Shown: piece by piece, positions 33,846-43,619 of the stretch
Numbering within the stretch: the stretch's first letter is position 1
Layout: the number at the start of each line of letters is the position of its first letter
IMG/VR virus record: IMGVR_UViG_3300005265_000006
Span: 1-50,946 of that record
Strand: one strand, 5' to 3'
From: a virus
Length of the DNA stretch: 50,946 nucleotides
Notes under the pieces: generated by a model
What the model was told of the DNA's origin: nothing
Database searches by the model: none
The model's input: only the letters and a program-made list of their open reading frames with translations
Program-made: the position numbers and the translations under genes

Positions 33846-35105
33846 CTATAAATCTAAAGAAACCGTTCTAACATCACCCGAACTGTTCTCAACTATAACA
33901 CCCACCGAATAATCAACACTTAACTTAATGTACTTACCTCTGAAATTACCAGGTCTTCTTAACTTCAATATCTTTAATCTTTTTAATTCTGAATTCTTAC
34001 TAATTAAACCAAAAGCGTGGTCCGCTATATTTATTTTCTCTATAGATCTACCAACAGATTTATTACTATAATCAGAACCAAAATCCTCTCTTCTTATCTG
34101 AGACGCTGTCCAGATAACCATATCATATTTCACTGCAAATCCCCTCAAAACAGAATATATTCTACTTAAACTTATCCAATCATCTTTTGCTTCAGGACTG
34201 AACAAATCTGGATAATCAACAATCATCATATCTATTTTACTACCATCCATTTCAAATTCTTGTATATCTCTTTCCAACGTATAAACACTTTTGGCACCGC
34301 TGGGGTATCCCAGTATATATAATTTACTTTTGTTATAATTCTGTATTCTCTTAAGAAACTTATTCTTCTTTTTCATCATCTCTTCAAACGTAAATCCTGA
34401 TAGTATACTACCTAATCTAACTTTCAGGTCTTCTGGTTGTATCTCCAAAGTTATATAAAGAACATTCTTTCCGATAATCAAAGCGGGTTTAACGAGATTC
34501 AATAAAAACATAGTTTTACCTATATTCGTTTCACCAAGTACCATACATAACTCACCATAAGATACACCACCTCTCAGATATTTATTCAAAGTGGGAAAAG
34601 GAGTAGGAATTTTCATTTCAGATTTCGTAACAATTTCGGGATTCTCAAAATAATCTAAAAACTTTTCATCTCTTGTTTCTTCTATTCTCTTCAACTCAAG
34701 TAATCTTGCCATATAACTATTTATGTTTAATTCTCCTCTAACTACATCATCAGAAACATCTAACAATAGAAACTTAAGTTTCTGAACCTGTATAAATCTT
34801 ATTATCAGATTTTCTATCTCCTCTGGATTTATTTCAAGACTTGATATTTCATCCACCAAACTAACTATATCCTTTTTTCTACTTGTAAATTCTGACTCAT
34901 TTTCAAAGATACCACCACATTCAAATCTTATCATATCAAAACCAGGAATCATCATTTTCTCTTTGGAATACTTTCTAATATAAAGAAATATTTCTGAAAG
35001 TAAATCATCATCAAATAAAGTTTCATCAAGAAGATTCAATAAATCCATTCTCCTATAGTTAACCAGAAACTTTATTATTTTCTTCTGTAACTCTATATCA
35101 AACAT
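33846..35105 (-). CDS. 41: DnaB-like replicative helicase (gp41-like)
   Basis: 419 aa RecA-fold helicase. The C-terminal ATPase has Walker A GETNIGKTMFL (around residue 196), a Walker B strand MMIVDYPDLF, and TASQIRREDFGSD as motif H4-like. The N-terminal 150 residues are the helical primase-interaction domain. It pairs with the separate primase at 8697-9548. An AGGAGGTTAA site precedes the ATG, and the gene overlaps the upstream unknown by eight bases. Confidence 0.9.
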   Translation of the reverse strand: MFDIELQKKIIKFLVNYRRMDLLNLLDETLFDDDLLSEIFLYIRKYSKEKMMIPGFDMIRFECGGIFENESEFTSRKKDIVSLVDEISSLEINPEEIENLIIRFIQVQKLKFLLLDVSDDVVRGELNINSYMARLLELKRIEETRDEKFLDYFENPEIVTKSEMKIPTPFPTLNKYLRGGVSYGELCMVLGETNIGKTMFLLNLVKPALIIGKNVLYITLEIQPEDLKVRLGSILSGFTFEEMMKKKNKFLKRIQNYNKSKLYILGYPSGAKSVYTLERDIQEFEMDGSKIDMMIVDYPDLFSPEAKDDWISLSRIYSVLRGFAVKYDMVIWTASQIRREDFGSDYSNKSVGRSIEKINIADHAFGLISKNSELKRLKILKLRRPGNFRGKYIKLSVDYSVGVIVENSSGDVRTVSLDL

Positions 35106-35847
35106 TTAACCTCCTTCTCAACAAATCTCTAAGAAAAGGATTTCTATCAAGTATATATATACATGCAATTAAAGAATTCCAAGTTTCATAATCATTCTTT
35201 TCAAACCAATTATAATAACTTTTAGGTAGTTTTCCTAAGAAAAAATATTTATACACTCTATCATCAAATAACCACAGAAATAGATTACTCTTTTCGTTGA
35301 AAAAATCCTGTAGTTTAGTATCTTCCATACCTTTTAACCACTCATCTTCTACATCAAAAAATTCACCCTTTTCAATATACTTATAATCATTCAGAATCTC
35401 TTTAGGATTAGGAAAATAATTCTTTGTATTATTAAAAACAAAACCCAAATAAGTTTCAAAAGATATTCCTTTACTTCTTATCTTTTTTTCTACTCTTTTG
35501 AATTCATAAACATACTTATCATCAATATATATCGAAACACCTATATACAACGAAAGATATTTTATATACAAATTGAATAACTCTGATTTTGTTTCTCTGA
35601 AATATAACACCAATCTTTCTCTACTTGGAAAGAATGGAATTTCTTTAACGAAAAAACCATAAGAATCACATATTTTTCTTTTATTCAAATCAACATAGTA
35701 TTTAGAGTTAATTTTAAGAAAAACACCTTTTCTCTTAAATTTCATTTCTTTCTTATTCAAATAACCGTTTCTGACTTCAAAACATTTTTTACCGTTATTT
35801 ATATACAATCTATTCCTCGTAAATAACTTTAAATCCTTCCTTTTCAT
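35098..35847 (-). CDS. hypothetical basic protein, 249 aa
   Basis: Not recognised. It is rich in Lys, Phe, Tyr and Arg. The N-terminal 75 residues look beta-rich (KKCFEVRNGYLNKKEMKF), the rest helical with many aromatics. It lies between the UvsW-like and DnaB-like helicases and overlaps both genes. T4 has a helicase loader gp59 (217 aa) of similar size and charge, so a loader role is worth testing, but no motif match is seen. AGGAGGAAAAGT precedes the start. Confidence 0.6.
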   Translation of the reverse strand: MKRKDLKLFTRNRLYINNGKKCFEVRNGYLNKKEMKFKRKGVFLKINSKYYVDLNKRKICDSYGFFVKEIPFFPSRERLVLYFRETKSELFNLYIKYLSLYIGVSIYIDDKYVYEFKRVEKKIRSKGISFETYLGFVFNNTKNYFPNPKEILNDYKYIEKGEFFDVEDEWLKGMEDTKLQDFFNEKSNLFLWLFDDRVYKYFFLGKLPKSYYNWFEKNDYETWNSLIACIYILDRNPFLRDLLRRRLNV

Positions 35848-37156
35848 ATATACTTTTCCTCCTCATACTATGTTCATAAAAGTAATTTATACCCTTATCT
35901 ATAAAATCAAGTACAATAACCTTCTTCTTCTTACCATCTATTCTCATACCTCTACCCAACCTTTGTAACGTTTTAATCATACTTTCAAATGGAGACGCAA
36001 AAACAAGAACTTCTATATTAGGTATATCTATACCTTCATCAAAAAGAGTTGTAATTAGAACCTTAACTTTACCTTGTATAAATCTTTCTTTAACTTTTAA
36101 CCTATGTTCACTTCTTGTTTCACCATTTATAAAAACAGAACCTTCAATTAATCTATTCAGAATTTCACCTTGTGATATTCTATCTGTTAATACCAATATA
36201 GATTTATTCTTATACTTCTTAACTCTTTCTACTATACATCTATTTCTTTCAGGGTTCATAATCAAAGCATTGTAATAATCATGATAATTTTCGAAACCAC
36301 TTGTATCTATCCTACTATAAAAAACTTTCATATGTATCTCAGGTTCAACCGAATATCCTAATTCTATCAAATATTTGTTTGAAATAGAACTAATAACAGG
36401 ACCAGTTAATCCTATCAGAAACCAATCTTGTATAACATTATCTCTTAATGGTGTTGCAGATAAACCTATTCTCACTCTTGCGGGAATCTTTTTAACATAT
36501 TTTGTCCAATTATTATTTGTATAATGATGGCACTCATCAAGTATAAGAACTTCTACCTTTTTGAATTCATTATTGAAATCTCTCATTAAACTCTGTATAG
36601 TAGTAACAGTAAAATCCCTAATTTGTTTTTTACCATCTCCATAAATGCCTAATTCCATATATTCACCCAATCCTCTCAACTTATATCTATCAACTACTTG
36701 ATAAAGTAAATCTTTGTTGTTTACAACAAATAAAGTTTTTGAACCAAACGCTTTTACAATACCTAAAGCAACCTCTGTTTTACCAGCATTAGTAGGCAAT
36801 TGTATTATTCCCCTTCCTTTACTTAAAACTGTTTCAATCATATTTTTCTGATAATCTCTTAATTCAATACCTTTTAACTCGTAACTATTTTTTACTTCTG
36901 GGAATTTATACCTAATGATTTTAAACTCTATGCCATTTTTCTTGATATATGGTAAAACAATCTCATAAAATAAACCCGTAAAGAATTTTTTATATCTATA
37001 GAATCTGAAATAACCATCCCATCTACCTTCTTTATAACTCTTATAGAAATAGTAATTTTCAGGTCGTACTTTTAGTAACTCTGATATCTCAGATTCTAAT
37101 TTTGTATTCAGACCATCTATTATTCTGGTGAAGATAGGTTCAACAAGAAATTTCAA
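35810..37156 (-). CDS. uvsW: UvsW-like SF2 helicase
   Basis: About 448 aa. The N-terminal ~100 residues are a DNA-binding domain. Then come LRDYQKNMIETVL (Q-like), LPTNAGKTEVAL (motif I), ILDECHHY (II), LSATPLRDN (III), VLITTLFDEGIDIPN (V) and LQRLGRGMR (VI), the set of UvsW/RecG-class branch-migrating helicases. The start needs care. The ATG at 37168 has no Shine-Dalgarno, while GGAGGTAAAT lies directly before a TTG at 37156, so TTG is the better choice. It is the first gene after the main non-coding junction. Confidence 0.9.
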   Translation of the reverse strand: MKFLVEPIFTRIIDGLNTKLESEISELLKVRPENYYFYKSYKEGRWDGYFRFYRYKKFFTGLFYEIVLPYIKKNGIEFKIIRYKFPEVKNSYELKGIELRDYQKNMIETVLSKGRGIIQLPTNAGKTEVALGIVKAFGSKTLFVVNNKDLLYQVVDRYKLRGLGEYMELGIYGDGKKQIRDFTVTTIQSLMRDFNNEFKKVEVLILDECHHYTNNNWTKYVKKIPARVRIGLSATPLRDNVIQDWFLIGLTGPVISSISNKYLIELGYSVEPEIHMKVFYSRIDTSGFENYHDYYNALIMNPERNRCIVERVKKYKNKSILVLTDRISQGEILNRLIEGSVFINGETRSEHRLKVKERFIQGKVKVLITTLFDEGIDIPNIEVLVFASPFESMIKTLQRLGRGMRIDGKKKKVIVLDFIDKGINYFYEHSMRRKSIYEKEGFKVIYEE

Positions 37157-37192
37157 ATTTACCTCCATTTACATGTTATCTTATCTTTGTTC

Positions 37193-37256
37193 TCTGGACA
37201 TATTTAATAACTTTATAATAATAATTATAAATATTATTTATTTATATATGTCCAGA
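37193..37256. repeat. 11-bp inverted repeat with 42-bp AT-rich spacer
   Basis: TCTGGACATAT at 37193-37203 is exactly mirrored by ATATGTCCAGA at 37246-37256. The spacer is nearly pure A and T. This lies in the gap between the tail genes and the replication genes. The arms are the only GC-containing part. The loop is too long for a simple rho-independent terminator and there is no U-run. A protein operator pair or a large hairpin is possible. Confidence 0.6.
37239..37246 (-). promoter_or_regulatory. TATAAATA, T4-late-promoter-like element
   Basis: The minus-strand octamer TATAAATA lies about 83 bases before the uvsW TTG and overlaps the inner edge of the inverted repeat arm. It matches the T4 late promoter core used with gp55 and the clamp. 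The same octamer also occurs inside some genes by chance, so this is suggestive only. The replication genes would not normally be late genes, so a different promoter type is also possible. Confidence 0.3.
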
Positions 37257-37275
37257 AAATGAAATTTTTAAGAAT

Positions 37276-37974
37276 TTAAATTTGTAAAAGAATAGATAAA
37301 GATATCTCTGATTTATGTATTGTTACTCCTACAACGAAAGGCTCAAATCTATAACCTACAAAAACACCATGACCAGAAAATGATGAATATTCATAACCAA
37401 AAACATACCCTTTATTTTTCTTGTAAAATAATGATTCTTTCGTTACAATATTTACTTTTGATATAATTATTGTAGTATCTGAAACTTTTATCCAAGACAC
37501 TACTGGTTCATTTTTGTATCTTTCTAAAGCAATAGTTATCTCTAAAGGTTCGTATAGAAGATTAAGATTAACCTCTGCTTTTTTGTTTTTCAAAATATAT
37601 TTCACCAAACCATCTACAGTAAGTATACCATATTTCTTGTTAAATTTTATGTAAAAAGTGTCTTTAAAAACTGTTACATTTGTTAAAATTTTGAAGTATT
37701 TATTTTTCCATTTAAGACTAACATTTTGATATTGAATAACTTCATGTTTTAAAAATTTTAAACTATCTTTTAAAAAATTCAAATTGTTTGTCAATAAAAC
37801 ATTAACAGTATATAGGGAATCATTCACTTGCTCTATATGATTGTTTTGTAACTGAAGTTTTAATATCTGTCTTCTAAGATCAGAGATAATATTCCTTTGT
37901 ATCTGATAAACAGATACTGTTATAACAATTATAACGAGTATTGTAATACTAAGATATAAGTTTAGTTTTTTCAT
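37276..37974 (-). CDS. membrane-anchored coiled-coil protein, 232 aa
   Basis: One N-terminal hydrophobic segment (about residues 6-24, LYLSITILVIIVITVSVY) is followed by a Gln/Asn-rich and Leu-rich coiled coil (about 25-95) and a beta-rich C-terminus (100-232) ending in YRFEPFVVGVTIHKSE. N-in/C-out topology with a coiled coil resembles an i-spanin, but the beta tail is long and there is no lipobox partner visible. It is the last gene of the tail module, where lysis genes often lie. There is no Shine-Dalgarno: the ATG overlaps the previous stop (ATGA), so it is translated by coupling. Confidence 0.6.
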   Translation of the reverse strand: MKKLNLYLSITILVIIVITVSVYQIQRNIISDLRRQILKLQLQNNHIEQVNDSLYTVNVLLTNNLNFLKDSLKFLKHEVIQYQNVSLKWKNKYFKILTNVTVFKDTFYIKFNKKYGILTVDGLVKYILKNKKAEVNLNLLYEPLEITIALERYKNEPVVSWIKVSDTTIIISKVNIVTKESLFYKKNKGYVFGYEYSSFSGHGVFVGYRFEPFVVGVTIHKSEISLSILLQI

Positions 37975-38363
37975 GATGAAACAAATTGTATTACTTTGTT
38001 CGTATCATCATAAGAGATTTTGATAGTATAACCTATCTTTGTATCCAAATCAATACTTACAGAAACCGCATCTGAAGAGTAGTCTGTTATATCCTTATTT
38101 TTATTAAGATCATTTTGTGTATCACTATAGTCATATTTGTACAAAACATTATTATCACTATCTCTAACATACAAAAATAAAAAATTTTTTGAAAAACCAA
38201 ACTCTATTCTAAGATCTGTCCCATCACTGATATAAACATCATAAGTATCAGTATTAATGGAAATTGAATTACTATTTGAACCAATATAAAAAACATAAAA
38301 TGCTGAAACAGAAGTATCTTTTGCTATATATTTTGTTATTTTAAAAGAAGTTGAGATTTTCAT
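37971..38363 (-). CDS. small beta-rich structural protein, 130 aa
   Basis: I chose ATG 38363, which has GGAGGTGTAAT upstream; a start at 38396 would overlap the fibre gene. The protein is rich in Ser, Thr, Asp and Tyr, with an alternating beta pattern. It shares the short ITDYSSDA/G segment with the N-terminus of the 1102-residue fibre (KITDYSSDGD). That suggests a common beta module, perhaps a fibre-associated head or tip protein. Function unknown; structural role inferred from composition and place. Confidence 0.6.
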   Translation of the reverse strand: MKISTSFKITKYIAKDTSVSAFYVFYIGSNSNSISINTDTYDVYISDGTDLRIEFGFSKNFLFLYVRDSDNNVLYKYDYSDTQNDLNKNKDITDYSSDAVSVSIDLDTKIGYTIKISYDDTNKVIQFVSS

Positions 38364-38385
38364 ATTACACCTCCTTTTTAGTATG

Positions 38386-41300
38386 TTAAAATACATAATA
38401 ACCTGGTGTTACAGTGTTAAACTGATCCAATTGACCATTATTAGGAATCAAAGGACTTTCATCAGGTGGGTTTTCATTATCATAATACATCCAAATAAAC
38501 CAATAAGCTGCTCCAGGTAAACGATTAGCAAAAAATTCAATACAAAAAGTAGCTACAAATCCTGAAGATGGTTGAGTATCAGAAAATTTTGAATAGTAAA
38601 CCAAATAAAAATCACCATCAGCTTGTGGGATATCATCACCTCGTAATAAATTACCTACTACTCTTGTTAGATGATTTCTTTGTAAACCAATAGGTATTCC
38701 AATACAAGCAATATTTGGTGTTGAATTAAATATTGTACCTTTAGTATAAAATACATTGCCTTCAATAGTTATATCAGCATTAAATTCTGTATAACCACCA
38801 GATCCATCAGTTTTTACAATAAATTGTAATATTTCTAAATTTCTGCTCAAATCGATATCACCTTTTGGATAATAAAAAGTATTATTACATATTTTGATAG
38901 ATGTAGACCAAGGTGGATACTGTTGTGAAATTCTTGGTTTTATAAATAAAAAACCATAATCATTCCAAGAGAGTTGTCTTGAACGATCCATTGTAATAGG
39001 ATAAAGACTTGAAGGAACTATTGGTTCATATGTTATATCTTCGTCTTTTATGTTAAATCTACAATTTTCAATAATACTTGGTAATCTTTCAAACAATAAA
39101 TAAAATTTCTTAGGTTCAGAAGTATAATCAAGAAAATCACAATTTCTTATTTCAAATCCATTCATTTCAGCAAATAATATATCTTGCAATTTTATCTTAC
39201 TATTTAAAATAACCAATTTTTCACCATATATCTGCATATTATGCAATCTATTTAAAATACAATTATCAATAACAAAATCATTACTTAAAGATAAATATTC
39301 TTCAGTTTTATCTGTATATCCAATAAAATTGATAGCTTCCAATTTACTATCAATCACTTTTATATTAGAAACTGTTATATTTATTCCTATATTAAATCTG
39401 GTACTAACATATGTTTTTTCAATTCTTATTGTATCAAATTTATATGTTTGTGTTCCATCTTCATTATATCCGTAAGTATAAATTCCTCCATTGACATTTA
39501 CTCCTTCAATATTTATAGAAGAACCTTCAATAGGAGTAGCCGTAGTAAGGGCAGGACTGTAAAAATCACTGCCGAATTCATAATGACCTAAAAGATACAA
39601 ATCTGTTAGTTGTTCAGTATCTTCAATTTCAAATCTTGTCGGTGAATTTAAACTTGTATTCGGTGAAGACAATTTATATCTGCTTTCCCTCAATTCAATA
39701 TGTATAGCACCTCCAGAACCTTTCATATATACTTCTTCTCCTCTAATAGTTTGTCCATAGAAATAACCACCTTCTATATACATTGTTTGTCCTTGAATAA
39801 CCTGTATATCCTTATCTAATGTAGAACCAGGAGTCCACCAAAATACTCTTCCACTATTTATATATAATCTTCCGTGACATATCAGTGTTAGAGGATCACT
39901 TCCTAAGTTCAAAGTCGTACCTCTAATCATCAAACTACCACCACCTATATGGTCTAAATAACTAAAAGCATCGATTAATGCTTGTCTATCTTTAGTTTCA
40001 TCACCTGTTGCTATTATTACATAATCATATGCTGCATGATATTTTACATATTCAACTAATTTGTTTAATGCTGAATCAACATCTTCTTCTGCATAAGGAT
40101 TATCGTCATCTAAAACTGTATACCCATCATTTCTTTTTATTTGTGATGCATCATGACTATATATAATAGGATTTTCTGTAGATTCATGTTTTTCTATCCA
40201 TTCCGTCAGTTTGTTCCTGAAATATCTATTTGTAGTTGTAGCATTATCAATTTTCTTTCCTTTTCTTTCTAACATATCGAATAAATCATAATCCAATGTT
40301 ATTATATCAAATGCTTTTAATTCTGTACCTCTTATAGAATCTGTCGGCTGATAATAAGGAACATAATTTGTATTTGTTATACGTCCAGTTGATTCAGGCC
40401 ATATTTTACCATCATCTACAGTATCTTGATAACAATTATAAATCTTTAAAGCACCAACTCCAGGTCCAGGTTGTATAACAACTGTTTTTGCAAAAACTAT
40501 TTCATCATTTCCATCACTATCAACATCAGTATGATCTACCCAAATAAATGCCAACGGCAATCTCTTTTTATTATACCACCATTCATAACCATTACCCATT
40601 TTATGTGTCATATATTCTAATAAACCTGGTAATCTAACATAAGTAATTGTAACTCTTTCTTTCCAATCAAAAAATGGTGGGTGTGGATTATATTCTTTAA
40701 GTATAACACTGTATTGATATAAATCATAAGGATCATCAACATCATACTCAAAAATCAATTCTCTTCTTATAACAAAAGGAGGATTTTGTGTTTCATCATA
40801 TTCAATATAAACGAACCATAGTCCTTTTGATGCTAAATTAGTTCCATCATAAAATGATACACTATAATCATTCCCACTTCCACCTGGAACAGGATAACCA
40901 GTTTTTATATCTGTTGATTCCTCTATTTTAGTGTTATTAATAATTATTGTTGACGGGATTACTATATTACCTACTTTCTTAACATAAGAATAACTTATCT
41001 GTAAATATTGATTATTATCACTATCAACTAAATAAAATCCACCTTCATAAATATAAGGACTTAATGGTTTAACATCACTACCATCATCTTTCTTTGCAAA
41101 TGTAACAAAATTACCAGTTACTTCAGTATAATCACTTAATTTTGTTTTTGCTGAAACTTTTATTGAAAAATACTTTCTATAAGGTGGATTGCCAATATAA
41201 GTTAAGTCTGAACCATCCCACTTAAACATTCCTAAAATTATTACATCATTTATATCACTTAAATCAGTATCTTCAAATGTTACTATAGAAGAATCAGAAA

Positions 41301-41694
41301 CTCTTTCTACAGAAACATCAATTGTTTCACCAGTTGTTGTTTTTATTGTTTGTAAAGAACTTGTAGTCTGTGTTTGATAATTCAATGTTATATACTTGTT
41401 ATTCCAATTACTTAATCCACTAACATTTACAGTTATAACAGATGGAATTACTATTATTTTACCTGTAAACGTAACACCTATTCCTGGTTGTATCTTGAAA
41501 CTTAAATTGTCACCATCCGACGAATAATCTGTAATTTTTAAATCGTCGGAATTCTTATTACCAACTATTCCAGGTTGTTCACCTAAGTTTGATAAAACTT
41601 TTCTGATAGTATCAAGACTATTTTCCAATATACTTTCAAGTTGTTCAGTTTTTACAATAGTATGATTAGGAAAAAGTATCTTTACATAAGCCAT
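38386..41694 (-). CDS. tail fibre/spike with beta-helix domain, 1102 aa
   Basis: Largest gene in the window. The N-terminal ~110 residues look like a virion attachment part, followed by several beta-rich segments. Residues about 580-990 show repeated short strands of the type I-x-I-x-N/D-C-x-F (ADITIEGNVFYT, ITVSNIKVIDSKL, IRNCDFLD), as in right-handed parallel beta-helix tailspikes, which bind or cleave cell-surface glycans. Catalytic residues cannot be named. A GTG two codons upstream falls inside the AGGAGGTGAAC site, so ATG 41694 is the start. Probably host-range determining. Confidence 0.72.
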   Translation of the reverse strand: MAYVKILFPNHTIVKTEQLESILENSLDTIRKVLSNLGEQPGIVGNKNSDDLKITDYSSDGDNLSFKIQPGIGVTFTGKIIVIPSVITVNVSGLSNWNNKYITLNYQTQTTSSLQTIKTTTGETIDVSVERVSDSSIVTFEDTDLSDINDVIILGMFKWDGSDLTYIGNPPYRKYFSIKVSAKTKLSDYTEVTGNFVTFAKKDDGSDVKPLSPYIYEGGFYLVDSDNNQYLQISYSYVKKVGNIVIPSTIIINNTKIEESTDIKTGYPVPGGSGNDYSVSFYDGTNLASKGLWFVYIEYDETQNPPFVIRRELIFEYDVDDPYDLYQYSVILKEYNPHPPFFDWKERVTITYVRLPGLLEYMTHKMGNGYEWWYNKKRLPLAFIWVDHTDVDSDGNDEIVFAKTVVIQPGPGVGALKIYNCYQDTVDDGKIWPESTGRITNTNYVPYYQPTDSIRGTELKAFDIITLDYDLFDMLERKGKKIDNATTTNRYFRNKLTEWIEKHESTENPIIYSHDASQIKRNDGYTVLDDDNPYAEEDVDSALNKLVEYVKYHAAYDYVIIATGDETKDRQALIDAFSYLDHIGGGSLMIRGTTLNLGSDPLTLICHGRLYINSGRVFWWTPGSTLDKDIQVIQGQTMYIEGGYFYGQTIRGEEVYMKGSGGAIHIELRESRYKLSSPNTSLNSPTRFEIEDTEQLTDLYLLGHYEFGSDFYSPALTTATPIEGSSINIEGVNVNGGIYTYGYNEDGTQTYKFDTIRIEKTYVSTRFNIGINITVSNIKVIDSKLEAINFIGYTDKTEEYLSLSNDFVIDNCILNRLHNMQIYGEKLVILNSKIKLQDILFAEMNGFEIRNCDFLDYTSEPKKFYLLFERLPSIIENCRFNIKDEDITYEPIVPSSLYPITMDRSRQLSWNDYGFLFIKPRISQQYPPWSTSIKICNNTFYYPKGDIDLSRNLEILQFIVKTDGSGGYTEFNADITIEGNVFYTKGTIFNSTPNIACIGIPIGLQRNHLTRVVGNLLRGDDIPQADGDFYLVYYSKFSDTQPSSGFVATFCIEFFANRLPGAAYWFIWMYYDNENPPDESPLIPNNGQLDQFNTVTPGYYVF

Positions 41695-41696
41695 GT

Positions 41697-43619
41697 TCAC
41701 CTCCTTCTATAACCAGGAAAGGTTTGTAACCAGAATACAGAATCTTCTTCAACATCTAAATTTTCACCACTTGTTGTTATTATCGGTACATTTAAATTCT
41801 CTGGTATTATGGTATCTAATATTTTTTTACAATCTACAAAAAATACATCCATTCTATAAAGTCCTGTATAATCGTTTATAAATTTCTGATATATTCTGAT
41901 AGAACTCATATAACCAATACTCTTATATACTCTAAGTTCTAAGTCTGTATCAGTAACGGTATAAGAATCAGAAATGTAAGTTCCATTATGGAACAATATA
42001 AAACTACCACTATTCTGTAGAGAAATTCCGAAAAAGTGCCTTCCGAAATCATACGAATAAAGATATGTTCCTATATGTAGATTTAGACCTTGATTATTTA
42101 TATCAAAATATATATCATCACTAATCTTTATCTGATTTTGTAAATTAGTAACATCTGGATTGGTTACAAACAAAGAAAATACAAATGAATAGTCATTAGA
42201 ACTTAAATCCAATCCACTAACTAACTGTTTTTCTTCTTCAAATATAACCGCTTTTCCATTATAACCATCAGTCCATTTATAACTCATATCTATTTCTATT
42301 GTTTGTTGAGGTGTAAAATCATATAACTTATTTCTGTAAGTTTCAAAATCAAAATAATGTATTAAATTTGTTAGATCTTCTTTTTCTGTAACAATATATA
42401 TTTCATAAACACCGATATCATAATAAGGTCTAACATGATTCGGTTCATTATATGTTCTTATGATATCAGTTATAACACCACCTTCAACTTTAACAATACC
42501 TATTACAATTGGCCAATACAAACTATAATACTGTAGATCCAAACTATTTAGAGTAGAATCTACTGAATTTAATACAACGAGATTTGCTCTCTTCTTTTCA
42601 AAATCACTATAATAAGTTGCTGGATTCGGTGTTAATGATAAAACTTGTTCATATATATTTCTTTGTGTATAAAGATATCTATTCCCTTTTATTCCTGTAA
42701 CTAATCCTTCATCATCTGTAAATATATTAGTAACTCCTACTTCATTCACCAACTGATTAAGCATAAAAGGAATCGTATTAGTATAACTAACGGTAAACTT
42801 ATAACCACTTCTTGTTCCATCTAAATAAACATAATATATTCCATCACTACTGAAAGTTATCTCAGTATATTCAAGAAGGCCAGGCGTATCAAAATACCAA
42901 AAAGGTATCTCTTCAACTATCAACTTACTATTATCAAGAGGATCTGCATGTATATATTCAGTAGAAATTAAAAAAGTATTCAACGGTTGTGGATAAACTT
43001 TTAATTCAAGATTTATATCATCAAGTATTTTTTGGAATATTTCTTCAAGATCCATAATAGTCATTAATACGAATCCATTATACATAAATCTAAGTATCTT
43101 TTTTATTTCGTCAGTTGTATAATCTGTATAATTCAAATCATAAGGAATTTTATTTATATAATTTTGTGGATAATACAAATCAACATCAGATTTAAAGTTA
43201 CTTATACTATCACCTTTAACACTATCCAAAAATACATTTTGTTGTGTTTGTAATATATCAATCAAATTATTTCTAACCACTTCAGATAAAACATATACCA
43301 AACTATGAAAATTATAAGTTTCTACAGTTAAAGTTTCTGTTAGTATATTTCCAACAATATCTGTGACATAAATCTGATTTGGTTCTTCATAATACAATCT
43401 TAACATATATTTAAACTCTCCTGAAGAATCTGTTAAAATACTATAAATATTATTATTATGTACTAATTTATATGAAGTATTTGGAATAAACCCTATTCCT
43501 TTTATTTCTATGTCTATACGTGGTAAAGCATTGTAACTCTTATCATATACATATTCATCCAAGAGTTGCTTCAATCTTTCATATACTACTCGTGATACAT
43601 TAGTTATCTGTATCTTCAT
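41697..43619 (-). CDS. tail/baseplate protein with LamG-like C-terminal domain, 640 aa
   Basis: Between baseplate J and the fibre, so likely a baseplate-to-fibre or tail protein. Residues about 35-100 look like a carboxypeptidase-regulatory or Ig-like beta domain (YKLVHNNNIYSILTDSSGEF). The C-terminal ~190 residues resemble a laminin-G/concanavalin-like lectin fold (YNGKAVIFEEEKQLVSGLDL, then FVFSLFVTN). Such domains bind sugars or other tail proteins. No exact family is claimed. GGAGGTTATAGAATT precedes the ATG; its stop overlaps the fibre's ribosome binding site. Confidence 0.65.
   Translation of the reverse strand: MKIQITNVSRVVYERLKQLLDEYVYDKSYNALPRIDIEIKGIGFIPNTSYKLVHNNNIYSILTDSSGEFKYMLRLYYEEPNQIYVTDIVGNILTETLTVETYNFHSLVYVLSEVVRNNLIDILQTQQNVFLDSVKGDSISNFKSDVDLYYPQNYINKIPYDLNYTDYTTDEIKKILRFMYNGFVLMTIMDLEEIFQKILDDINLELKVYPQPLNTFLISTEYIHADPLDNSKLIVEEIPFWYFDTPGLLEYTEITFSSDGIYYVYLDGTRSGYKFTVSYTNTIPFMLNQLVNEVGVTNIFTDDEGLVTGIKGNRYLYTQRNIYEQVLSLTPNPATYYSDFEKKRANLVVLNSVDSTLNSLDLQYYSLYWPIVIGIVKVEGGVITDIIRTYNEPNHVRPYYDIGVYEIYIVTEKEDLTNLIHYFDFETYRNKLYDFTPQQTIEIDMSYKWTDGYNGKAVIFEEEKQLVSGLDLSSNDYSFVFSLFVTNPDVTNLQNQIKISDDIYFDINNQGLNLHIGTYLYSYDFGRHFFGISLQNSGSFILFHNGTYISDSYTVTDTDLELRVYKSIGYMSSIRIYQKFINDYTGLYRMDVFFVDCKKILDTIIPENLNVPIITTSGENLDVEEDSVFWLQTFPGYRRR

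Noticed and set aside
37193-37256. Rho-independent terminator
   Set aside because: Loop of 42 bases is too long and no run of T follows the second arm on the minus strand.
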